From positions 14,192,696 through 14,256,695 of the forward strand of contig OZ024788.1 in NCBI GenBank assembly GCA_964017065.1: a stretch of 64,000 bases of DNA. Reading direction: 5' to 3'. The position numbers were made by a program, and so were the translations under genes. Each line of letters starts with the position of its first letter. Position 1 is the first letter of the stretch. Below the pieces are notes generated by a model. That model was not told the origin of the DNA. It was given only the letters and a program-made list of their open reading frames with translations, and made no database searches. This DNA is from Haliclona indistincta (lineage: Eukaryota > Porifera > Demospongiae > Haplosclerida > Chalinidae). Shown piece by piece: positions 55,083 to 64,000 of this stretch.

Positions 55083-56689
55083 TCATGTTCTACATTACCA
55101 TGTAAAGTGAAATGTATTGAGCTCTATACAGAGTGACGGATGAGCATGTTAAAATTTTCTGTTCTCCATCAATCATGCATTTGAATTGGTCGACCACTGG
55201 TGGTTCACCCCTATAGAGCACCATAGTATGTGGAGTTATTGGGGTGACATGTTCGCTGTGAGGTGTTAATACCGGGTATCAGTATTGATAAATGACCAGT
55301 GCTCCTCTGCTATAACTCCACCTTGTCCTCCAACCAATGATCAGCTGAGCTTGAGTGTGTTCATAAAAAAAGAGGTTGTCATGTTCCCAGTATGCATGTG
55401 CATAATTGTGTGCACATGAATGTACACACTCGCCCAGTGGACACCATTCAATTAAATTTTTGAGAGCCAATCCTTGTCAACAACATGTGAAGTATAGTGT
55501 AGTCTGTATGCTTCGCCATCTGTGCACATGATTATTACATTATTGTCTCTTACAGATGGGTCAATCGCACTAGTATATGTGCGTGGTCTTTATAAGACCA
55601 AATAATTTTTCCACTCTGTGAGACTGCACCTTGTCGTTGGTAGAGTGGCTAAGTATCCATTGTGGCTGCTGGTTTAAAATACCTAACGTCACATTTGGAG
55701 AAACTGAGACAGTCTCATAGTTTTTCCAAAGATGAACTAAAGGTACTAGAATAACTACAATTTGCAATTGATTGACTGACTTATTTTTTTATTGTTGCAG
55801 GTGATGATACCAATGACATTGATTGATCCAACACAATAGCTTCTTAACTTAATGTTTATGATAATCTTTTTAATAATAATAAATTATTTTATAATAAATT
55901 ATTTTAACTGACAATCATCAAGGTTTCGGTCACTTTAGTTACTGCATCTCAGTCTCTCCATAAGAAAATTTCAGAATCGATATATGAATGTGGCTGTTTT
56001 TTTTTTTCCGATTTGTCGGAGCGAGACCGTTATCGACGCGCTTCAAACGCTAAAATTAAATGGACCAGTCTTCACTCTTTGCGGCCCACAAACGTACAGA
56101 ACATTTTTGCACAATGCACTCTGCAACGGTTTTCCTGGATGCTGATTTGCCACATGATTAGTAGGCTAGCACAATGAGTCAATGACATCGTCCATGGCGA
56201 TCGATCTTACCTCAGAACAGCAATTGCTATTTTAACGGACAGGAAAAATTGTACCTCACGTGACTGAAGACCGCTCCCATATATCCATGGCAACAAGACT
56301 CACAAGATGAAATCCAATGAACTTGGAATAATGACAAGCTATTAAACTTGAGTATGAAGTCGGATAATGAAAGTGATTATGAGGTTGACTTATAGTCCCC
56401 GCCCAGTCAATAAACTTATTGATTAAGCCAGATTTCTCATAAGCTATGATACTACGAACTACGGCTGGAGCCTGTAGTCACGGCTGAGCGGTGCTGTGCG
56501 GCACGATGTGCATGCACTGATGCATGCAGTAATTGATGAACCAACATCTTCTTAGCTTATAATAGAAACATGTTAACAATAAAATTATTTTTCTTAATAA
56601 GAAACTTTGATAATAAATAATTTTAATATTAATTATAGAAAAAAAATAATCCGTGAATAAATGAATTTTAAGAAAAAAGGACACAAACA
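55083..56689. other. Helitron 3' side and spacer, no gene
   Basis: AT-rich non-coding sequence. Notable are a TCCGA-tttg-TCGGA hairpin at about 56,008-56,021, and gtgcatgcactgatgcatgc near 56,509. No terminal CTRR could be assigned. Confidence 0.4.
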
Positions 56690-57190
56690 AGAAAGAAAAA
56701 AGATTTCTTACGAAATCAGAAGGATGTAGGGATGGAGATGCAATGAAGAAATCTGCCACTGGTCCACAATGTAAACCAACAAGCATGCTATAGATAACAA
56801 GGAATGCATGCATGGTAACACATATACGATTGACTGGATCATAATAGACCATCATCCCTACATCAGTGGCTGTAAAAATTATAAGATAATCAGCCATCAT
56901 GCAAACTTGATTCATCACAAAAAATAATAAAGACTAATTTAATGCAAGCCATGCATGCATGTGTTCTTCAACAGCCGGCTATATAGCTATAACTAACTTG
57001 AACTGCAGCCACTGATGTAGGGATGATGGTCTATTATGATCCAGTCAATCGTATATGTGTTACCATGCATGCATTCCTTGTTATCTATAGCATGCTTGTT
57101 GGTTTACATTGTGGACCAGTGGCAGATTTCTTCATTGCATCTCCATCCCTACATCCTTCTGATTTCGTAAGAAATCTTTTTTCTTTCTTG
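56690..57190. mobile_element. Foldback element with about 185-bp perfect arms
   Basis: The left arm 56690-56873 (caagaaagaaaaaagatttc, ggatgtagggatggagatgc, ccatcatccctacatcagtg) returns inverted at about 57001-57190. The loop is about 130 bp. It shares gatttct.cgaaatc, ccactggtccacaatgtaaa and ctacatcagtggctg with the foldback at 41290-42435, so both are one family. Confidence 0.88.
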
Positions 57191-57235
57191 TAAGAATATT
57201 GATTTCATGATTATGATAATTGAGTCCAAGCTAAC

Positions 57236-58273
57236 CTAAAAGTTCCCCTTAATGTCCTCTAGAATTGTACACTTGAGATCTTCGTACTGCTCTTTGGTGA
57301 TTCCACCATTGTCTAATAAAGAGTGCCATAACTCTAGCTGCTTAATGCATTCCGTCTGCAGTGATACACGTTTTGATGGAGATATACATGTGGCACTGGT
57401 ACTGGAACTAGAAGGTTGACTGGCAGAAGAGACATGTGCAGATTGCTTAGCTTTAGTAGCTTTAAAATACGGTAGATCTGGTGGGTTTTCAAGTGAGCCA
57501 TGCTTATTTGTTTGATACATATGGGCCCAGCAATTCATCTGTTCGACAGTGTACAAACTACCATGTATCTTCTTTAATTGGTCAATAGTTTCTTCAACCT
57601 CAGAGATGCTTGCTTTATAGTGAGGTGAGTCCTTAGCTTTCTTGTCTCTTGGCCTTTGTTCCTTAGGATCTGCGGTAGCAGCACGCTTCTTTCCGGGTTG
57701 GTTGTCATCCTTCAGACACCATAGAAGAATATCACGACTACGTTTCCCTGTGTGCATAGCATACATTGAAGACAAATCATTGTCGTCTCGTAGCCACTGT
57801 GTCTTTCCTTTCAAGCCATGACCTGGCTCTATGAAACCCAGCTGTGTATAGCTGCAAGGTAGAACCCGGGTCAATTCAGCTCTCATACCATCGACACTTG
57901 AGAATGTATTAGCCTTTAACTTGTGCATTGTGTATTCGCTCTTACGCCCTGGGTTCATAAGTTTAATAGAGTAGGTTCGCTGTCGCAGAGTAGATTGCTG
58001 ATGGTTCTGCTTGGTAGGTGATATTACTATTGTCACGGCACTTTCAAGGTCACACTAAATGGAAAGGACCGGTTTGTTATTGGAAGTCAGTTTTATACGC
58101 AGTAGTAGTAATACCTGAACTTTTTCTGGCGAGTTCTCTACATGCTGTGGACTATCTGAATAGTCTATATCCACAGCGGTAGCACTGACTAGTTCCCTCT
58201 CATCATCTTCGTCATCATAATCATCTGGAAATCGGCCGGGTTGCAAGTTTAACCATTTCTCGATAGCATCCAT
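57236..58273 (-). CDS. Accessory protein of the IS630-type element (PB1-like plus SHOCT-like)
   Basis: Two exons, 58273-58115 and 58054-57236, with a 60-nt GT-AG intron that keeps phase 0; 325 residues. Starts MDAIEKWLNLQPGRFPDDYD and continues acidic. Residues about 65-155 (YSIKLMNPGRKSEYTMHKLK, LGFIEPGHGLKGKTQWLRDD, NDLSSMYAM, RDILLWCL) look like a ubiquitin/PB1-type beta-grasp fold; that is an inference from pattern. A basic KKRAATADPKEQRPRDKKAK stretch may be a nuclear signal. The end (CIKQLELWHSLLDNGGITKE, QYEDLKCTILEDI) matches the short SHOCT-type oligomerisation motif. It lies inside the terminal repeats and converges on the transposase, so it belongs to the transposon. Its role (targeting or assembly) is unknown. 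Confidence 0.75.
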
Positions 58274-58387
58274 GGCACAGAGAGAAAGAATGCACGTGGC
58301 TCTGTTGTGATTCTCGAACTTTAGAAAGATCTAGACGAGTTAACTACTCCACGTGCGCAAGTTATGCGCATGCGCTACCACAAAATT

Positions 58388-58444
58388 CTTGGACGGAATA
58401 CGCACTCCGGGATCACGCATTTTCAACGGACCTGCAATTTACTG
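58388..58444 (-). repeat. Right terminal inverted repeat (57 bp)
   Basis: Reverse complement of the left repeat without a mismatch. It lies about 115 nt upstream of the accessory gene's ATG. Confidence 0.9.
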
Positions 58445-58446
58445 TA

Positions 58447-60312
58447 AAGGTCCTTAATGCATCGGCAATACGACCCTGGACGCCCTTCTTGCTGTCGTCA
58501 GGGCCGCTGTTAGTGACCAGATGAGTTCAGCTGTCCACCATCCGACTAGCAGCGCACAGTCCTCTCTCCACGGCCACTGACCCCCCTGCTCACTCATCTA
58601 CGGTGACGTGGTCATCCCAGTCTCCCCTGCTGCCAATATCTGTCGGTTATTTCTCCTTTAGTTGTCCCATCATCTGCAGGTATATGTGTCTAGTTTGTGG
58701 CGGTATAATATTATATGTCTCAGCATAGTACGTGTATGTGTTAGTATTGCGTGACCAATTTGTCAGTCTCGTCACGGTGTTGTCTTTTGTTGTTATCACG
58801 GTGTTGTCATTTGTTATTGTCATGCCTGGTGTGTGTTAAGTGTACTGACTCAGTGTCCACAGTGTACTTTGGGAGGGATGTTTCTCTGGCATCTATGTAT
58901 TTGTGGTGATCGGACTTTGCTGATCCGAGGGGGAACCCTACGCCGTGGGTGTTAGCGCGGAGTATAGTGTGTTCAGTTTGCGACTTGCTGTCGCCTGTTC
59001 ATCCTGCTTGTTGGTGGTGCCGACTGCTCTCTTGTGTGTTGCATGAAGTGATTGTACATCTATGTTAGGCCATGGGGAGTTAGAGTGATGTGCATGCATG
59101 TGGCATTTGAAACGGTAGAGGATTCACGGTAACTGTGTCGCACATAGATCAGTGTCATTTATACGGCGTTCTTATAATCCATCAGAGAGTACTGCATCTT
59201 TGCGCGCTCGCGTCTCGAGCAATACTTCGTAGTGTTTGCCATCCGGCCCCAATTGTTACCCCACTGCCTAGGGTGGTACTTGAATGTGCCCTTTGACAAG
59301 TTTCACCTAGCTGTTATCCTCGTCATAGGTCCTAGCTCATTGGGGTCCATGCCTCCTCCAGGATCAATTGGCTCAGTTCACCTTTCTACCACACCTCCTG
59401 GACCAGCTGTCGCTGGCGTTCCCATGTCTGGTGCTCCAGTCACCTCACAGCAGCTATTCAGGAACCTCCTAGGCCCCGACTAGTTACTCCCAGCTATAGC
59501 GACGTCAGGCGCCACTAGCTTGGCAATGTCAGTGCGGCCGGTACTGGCGCGGCTGGTGCAGCAGATCCGGGCAGGGAGATTCATAGAGATGAGAGATATC
59601 CTGTGTGACAACGCTGCAGTCAGGTCCCATTTTGAAGACCTATACATGGTGGATATGGGGTTCACTTGCTACCAGTGTCATCAAGGCCGAGGGTCCGCGA
59701 GGTCCCTTCGCTACCCTCCTGGGTTTGCTGCTTCCTTAAATATCTGGCTGTGTTCACTACAGATCAAGCGACACGCGAGAGGGCTACATACGGTCTGTTG
59801 GTTGTCAGGGAAGCGATGCGACATGGAGGACAAGTCTGGCTTGACTATGATCGCTTGTTTAGGCAACAGACGGCCATTAATCCCAGCATGCAGTGGAATG
59901 CTCTCCACCCAGAGCTGCAGGCAGCGACCATCCTTAGTCAGCACACATCTGGAGACCTTTTGTATGGTTTGTCAGGAATGTGACCACAATGCATCCCAGG
60001 GTGCGATGGCCCAACTCCAACCATCAGCTATCCGTACTTCCACTCCCATGTCACGACAGCCTGGGCGTAGCATGGGCAGGATATGCACCTTCTGGAACAA
60101 AGGTGCGTGTACCTATCCTGGAAGCTGTTCCTTCCGTCATGTTTGCTCCAAGTGTTATCAGCAGTCCCATCGTGCTAAGGATTGCCACGCCCCAGCCAGA
60201 CCCAGACCAAGCAGTCCTAGCGGAGCCAGAGTGTCGCAGAGCTCATCTTAACCACTCCCCTCTACACCTGGCACGAGCACCTACGGATGTACCCACCACA
60301 TTTATCGCTTGA
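58447..60312 (+). pseudogene. CCCH-finger gag remnant of a DIRS/Ngaro-like retroelement
   Basis: Pieces in three frames: TTLDALLAVVRAAVSDQMSS (about 58,470), PSSLGSMPPPGSIGSVHLST and SGAPVTSQQLFRNLLGPD (59,330-59,483), LARLVQQIRAGRFIEMRDIL (59,545), LPSWVCCFLKYLAVFTTDQA with EAMRHGGQVWLDYDRLFRQQ (about 59,700-59,890) and, in the first frame again, GRICTFWNKGACTYPGSCSF then RHVCSKCYQQSHRAKDC (60,080-60,190). A CCCH finger followed by a CX2C...HX4C knuckle is common in gag of tyrosine-recombinase retroelements. No RT or recombinase follows. Frameshifts show it is dead. Family assignment is from memory of motif style only. Confidence 0.6.
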
Positions 60313-61421
60313 AGCATTCCAAATCTCAGCTTATTAACCACTGAGCGACTCAGTATCTATCACTTGTGAACCGCCTTATACTGTTATTCTCCGTTTTATA
60401 TTATTCAATGGGCGGCTCAATAGTATCTTTTATTCATTATCTGTACAACATGATTTTCTCCTTTTATCACTATGTGCTGTGTGGGAAAGGTGTATTTAAT
60501 ATCATCGATGTGTCAAGAAGTACGAACGTTATCGTCAACTGGGGCGAATGTCCGGGTCACCCGTGATGAGGGCACAGTCAGTCCAAGCCTACCAGTGTGG
60601 TGTCTAGTATGGGATGCCTGGGTAACCGTGCGTAGTTGCAGTGGTCTGTTGTAGCAAGCGCTCCTACTTGGTTGTGTGTATACTGTCTCTATATCTGTAG
60701 ATTCATCAGTTGGACCACTCTCCCAGTTGACACGGTACTTGTTGGGAGTCAGGACCAGTGGATACGTGCGGATGGCCAACCCCTTCACCGCCTCTCCCAC
60801 CCTCCACACCCAACCTCCACGCAATCATCTTAGCTGGTCAACCTGTGCCTCTCCAATTCGTACTCCCATGTTAGCTGGGCGGTCAACAATCACTAGACTG
60901 GACTGGTGGACTGGACTACTGGACTGACCTTTGGTGCAGGAAACAGGAAACCGCGCCCATAATTACTACTAAACCCTACCCTAAAACCTTCGCCTAACAG
61001 CGCACAGATGGACCTAAGGGTATGGCTAAGTTCACCCATCCTGATGCCGGAAGTAAAATATTCACGTGACTAAAGGGGGAGTGTCTGCATCCGATCTGGC
61101 GGGCAACGTGCGAAACTTTGAACTTTACTACAGCAGGAGCCCATAACGAGAAGGAGCGTCCAACACTAATACATTTCTACGGTGGCCCTGGAGGTCGCTC
61201 TTATGGTCGTCGCGTCAGGTGGAGTCACGTATCACGTATGGCGGTAGTCACGTATCACGTTGATCTTAACTTAGTCACGATCACGTATCACGTGCACGTA
61301 GGCCGACCGCGCCCACCCGTAATGGTAAACCCCTCGATGCGCTTCATTTAGAATTTGACTCGTTCATGTCTGGATATGACCAACTGGCAAAAACTTTCCT
61401 TGTGGCTGCTACCGCTTTTAC
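60313..61421. other. Spacer without a recognised gene
   Basis: It includes a short ctggactggtggactggact repeat near 60,898 (also at 195-243) and the CACGTATCACGT cluster near 61,225. Frames at 60,366-60,930 show no family resemblance. Confidence 0.4.
61224..61300. promoter_or_regulatory. Cluster of TCACGTATCACGT repeats (possible E-box promoter)
   Basis: Three copies of tcacgtatcacgt at about 61225, 61248 and 61281, the last running into CACGTG, plus one partial copy. They lie about 200-300 bp before the integrase gene and resemble bHLH binding sites. Confidence 0.4.
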
Positions 61422-61548
61422 TTGTTAGTTTTTTTGAGCCCTGTTGTGGTCTATCGAAAGATGATCCAATTGTGGATGGTGAGCTTACATAGATTGTGCA
61501 TCATTATGCATGACCGGACTTGTGGATGGTGTTGTTGTTATATATACA

Positions 61549-63236
61549 ATTATAATCAAGGTCTCATAAAGAAGTATTGGGTCCAACACAAGAAATATGC
61601 TGTCATTTTAGCATACTTAAAGATTGTGCATCGTATTTCCTGTGGGTAAGAATGTTTGAATTTATAACGTACTTGAACGCATTGAACAAGTTTTTAATTT
61701 GTAGCATGACCTGGCTTAAAAAGAAGATCAAGTGTTTAAATTTACACAGAAGAGGGAATGGTGTTGTCTACACACCAGTTGCTACTGTTGCACAGGCAAT
61801 TACGGTATTAAATTTTGATCAATTTTTAAAACATGAATTAATTATAATCATAGCAAGAGCTAAGAGGAGTCAATTGTAGTGTTGGATATCGTCAGATGTG
61901 GCGTATAATGCAGGACAAGTATAAGTTTGTAGTTAAAAGGTAAAATTATATTATTATTATTATTGCTTGTTGCATTCATGGCAGGTCCACCGTAATGATG
62001 CTTTTAAAATTACTGGACCCAGAAGGGAGTGAGCAGAGACGCAGGCATAGATTGCGACGTAGAGTCTATCAAAACAAGGTTTAGTTGTATAATAATAATA
62101 TATTATTATTGATTTGTGTTCTGTGGTTTGTATTATAGGGACCGAACTTTGTTTGGCATCTTGATGGATATGACAAATTAACTCCTTTTGGTTTTCCGAT
62201 ACATGCTTGTATTGATGGGTATTTTAATCATTATAATTATCATTATCATTATTTTTTGTATAATTATAGCTATTCGAGAAAAATATTGTGGCTCAAAGTT
62301 GCAACATCCAACAAAGATTCATCTGTAATTATTTTGCTGCATTATCTATTGGCTGTGTTTGTAAATAAAGGTAATGTTGGAAATATTATTTTTGGTATCG
62401 CTTTTGTATACACATAGGAGTGCCAATGATTGTAAGAAGTGATTGTGGGACCGAGAATGCTTCACTAGCTTCATGTCACATGCTCCTTCGACATTATCAC
62501 ACTGACTCATTCAGCAAAGATAAAAGTTACAGATATGGTTCATCAACAACAAACACTGTTAGTGTATTGGCTTATTAATATTCACACATGGTGACATGCT
62601 TTATACTCAGAGAATTGAAAGTTGGTGGGCGCAGTTACGAAAATCAGTATCTGATTTTTGGATCAACTTGTTTAAGGTGTGTGATGCATGTACATGCCTT
62701 GGTCAATGATTATTTTCTTTACATTATAGTATTTTATTGGGCAAGGAATTTATAACCCAAATGTACCATTACATAGGTTAATAAAAATAGCAAAAATGAA
62801 CTAATGGTTATACATTTTGTATAGGCATTGCATTTCTTTTGTGTATGGACCTTTATTGGAAAATTCACTGGACGAGTTCAAACAAAGATGGAACACGCAT
62901 TCCATACGAGCAAATCGCCTTTCTGGCTGTCCTGCTGGAGTACCAGATGACCTTTTTAACCTCCCAGAAATACATGGTATGCTTCCGTAAATTAACAATA
63001 CTATTATTATGTTGCTTTTTAATGCAGGTACTGTGAACTTAAAGAAAGACTTGAACACCGAAGCATGGTGTTATTGCTATTTAAACCATGCTACTAAACC
63101 TGACCCATTCTATCCAATTGAATTTTACACCGCTGCTGTTGCTATTCTTCGTACTGACCTAAATGTTGACCAAAGTGACATTACCCTGGATAATGCTGAA
63201 AATGTTTACAAACATTTGTTGAATATTTTTTCATAA
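61549..63236 (+). CDS. Integrase-core (DDE) protein, spliced, apparently intact (start uncertain)
   Basis: Exons: one ending at 61645, then 61705-61804, 61854-61939, 61985-62078, 62139-62218, 62270-62370, 62418-62557, 62611-62676, 62730-62776, 62825-62976 and 63028-63236. All have GT-AG and agreeing phases. The product begins LIKKYWVQHKKYAVILAYLK, with a helix-turn-helix-like block (TWLKKKIKCLNLHRRG), then QELRGVNCSVGYRQMWRIMQ. The retroviral-type integrase core has D in FVWHLDGYDKLTP, D in IVRSDCGTENA and E in RIESWWAQLRKSV. The family is multicopy in marine invertebrates and is often intron-rich. Whether it moves DNA or is a domesticated gene is unclear. No frameshift or stop was found. The exact ATG upstream of 61,549 is not fixed. 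Confidence 0.75.
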
Positions 63237-63486
63237 ATACAAAATTACATGACTTGACTTCACTTGCAACGGATGAGTGAAAAAATGAGCAGCTGAATAA
63301 CACAAGTATTGGAATAATAAGTGATTGATTAAATAAATCTGATGACATGACTTGAATGTACATGTAGTCACAAGTCCCTGAGGTGCCTAAGCTTGTGTAA
63401 AACTTGGTCACTTGTTGGTCGATCCTTAGGATCTAGTTGACAAAGCTCGCTAACTAGCTCTTGTATATCATCTTGTAAGTTGTGAT
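63237..63486. other. Spacer after the integrase gene
   Basis: Contains the 3' UTR of the integrase gene, with no clear AATAAA, then (minus strand) probable flank of the LTR element to the right. Confidence 0.35.
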
Positions 63487-63664
63487 ATCTCAAGAACTTT
63501 ATTAGAATCAGGATGGCAATGAGCAATGATGTGATCAGCTGAGAATACTACTACAGAACTGAGAATACAACAACCAACACATGACCTAACACAGACTTAA
63601 ATAGAACCAGTGAGGTGACTGTGCATGAGGTGACAGTGTGTCTGTGATATTGTTCTGAATTTAC
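63487..63664 (-). repeat. Probable 3' LTR of a retrotransposon running off the window
   Basis: On the minus strand it starts TGTAAATTCAGAACAATATC, contains a TATTTAAG promoter-like box and a CTAATAAAG poly(A) signal, and ends near GATATCACA. The edges are uncertain because the partner LTR is outside the window. Confidence 0.45.
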
Positions 63665-63685
63665 AAGAGGTACAACAAGGTCATG

Positions 63686-64000
63686 TCACTTTCCTCCCCA
63701 CACATAAGGAGCGTAGCGTTTTGGTGGTCCACAATTTCTCTTTGAGCGGCGTGGAGGAGTGGACGGATGAGTAACAGATGAGGGAGCCGGAGTAGTGCTC
63801 GTTGGAGTTCGAGTAGGAGGAGGAGTGGTAGGCACTGATGATGGAGTCGGATCTGATGTGGGCAATGGAATGTCCAGGTAGTCACCAGTGTCTTGATCAT
63901 TAGAGTCACTACTGCTCTTGTGATGTGGTTGAATATGATCCACATGTCTGCGCACTGATCTGCCATCTTGTAGGAACACTCTGTATGATAGTGGTCCCAG
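63686..64000 (-). CDS. C-terminal end of LTR-retrotransposon pol (partial)
   Basis: The minus strand reads GPLSYRVFLQDGRSVRRHVD then HIQPHH, the usual integrase C-terminal tail of gypsy-like elements. A Ser/Thr/Pro-rich stretch (TPSSVPTTPPPTRTPTSTTP) and the end RRSKRNCGPPKRYAPYVWGG follow. The rest lies beyond position 64,000. The stop is 22 nt before the probable LTR. Confidence 0.75.
   Translation of the reverse strand: MGPLSYRVFLQDGRSVRRHVDHIQPHHKSSSDSNDQDTGDYLDIPLPTSDPTPSSVPTTPPPTRTPTSTTPAPSSVTHPSTPPRRSKRNCGPPKRYAPYVWGGK

Larger units (their letters stand above)
46852..58444. mobile_element. Two-gene Tc1/mariner-IS630 type transposon, carrying a Helitron
   Basis: Perfect 57-bp terminal inverted repeats at 46852-46908 and 58388-58444 (CAGTAAATTGCAGGTCCGTT at the tip), with TA on both sides (46850-46851 and 58445-58446). 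The left end has the transposase gene (+), the right end a spliced accessory gene (-); they point at each other. Taking out the Helitron and foldback between about 47,973 and 57,195 leaves an element of about 2.4 kb. TA duplication and DD34E transposase are classic for the superfamily. A second gene is not. Confidence 0.87.

Noticed and set aside
59666..59983. Separate 105-codon gene
   Set aside because: It continues the gag remnant in a shifted frame rather than being a gene of its own.

Overview
The window is animal nuclear DNA, AT-rich and crowded with transposons. Split genes with many very short introns (about 50-150 nt), a talin/kindlin-like tandem FERM gene, a sacsin-type HEPN gene and the mix of mobile elements fit an early-branching marine animal, most likely a demosponge. 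That assignment is an inference. I saw no rRNA, tRNA or CRISPR.

Layout. 1-7.5 kb: a 25-exon tandem-FERM gene (+) whose introns hold microsatellites, a splice-donor minisatellite and a DNA transposon. 8.2-10.7 kb: a four-exon gene (-) joining a short coiled N-terminus to a HEPN domain, with piggyBac-like MITEs in its large intron. 11.35-15.93 kb: a Ty3/gypsy element (-) with two LTRs and a 5-bp target duplication. 16.1-40.5 kb: one decayed gene (-) of a multicopy animal family (HEEADTR and GCDT motifs, Cys-rich tail). It is broken by nested insertions: a LINE lies in it; the LINE was entered by a second Ty3/gypsy element, a TIR element and a MITE; the gypsy element was entered by a LINE tail, two hAT-like MITEs and a 7.5-kb transposon with 9-bp target duplications, satellite arrays and an unrecognised spliced gene.

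40.6-43.2 kb: Helitron-related sequence, foldback repeats and a TIR MITE. 43.6-46.5 kb: a PIF/Harbinger pair, Myb-like protein (+) and DDE transposase (-), convergent. 46,852-58,444: a Tc1/mariner-IS630 type transposon with perfect 57-bp TIRs and TA duplication. It carries its DD34E transposase at one end and, converging on it, a spliced accessory gene of unknown function. Between the two sits an apparently complete Helitron encoding a 2,138-residue Rep-helicase-OTU protein, and a foldback element. 58.5-60.3 kb: a frameshifted CCCH-type gag remnant. 61.5-63.2 kb: an apparently intact gene of at least 11 exons for an integrase-core protein. 63.5-64 kb: the end of another LTR retrotransposon (-).

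The main points are the two-gene IS630-type element carrying the OTU-Helitron, the 7.5-kb satellite-flanked element with its unknown gene, a terminal hairpin of the Helitron family kept by paired base changes, and the datable order of nested insertions. Exon models were made by eye from splice signals and reading phase; no alignment or search was run.
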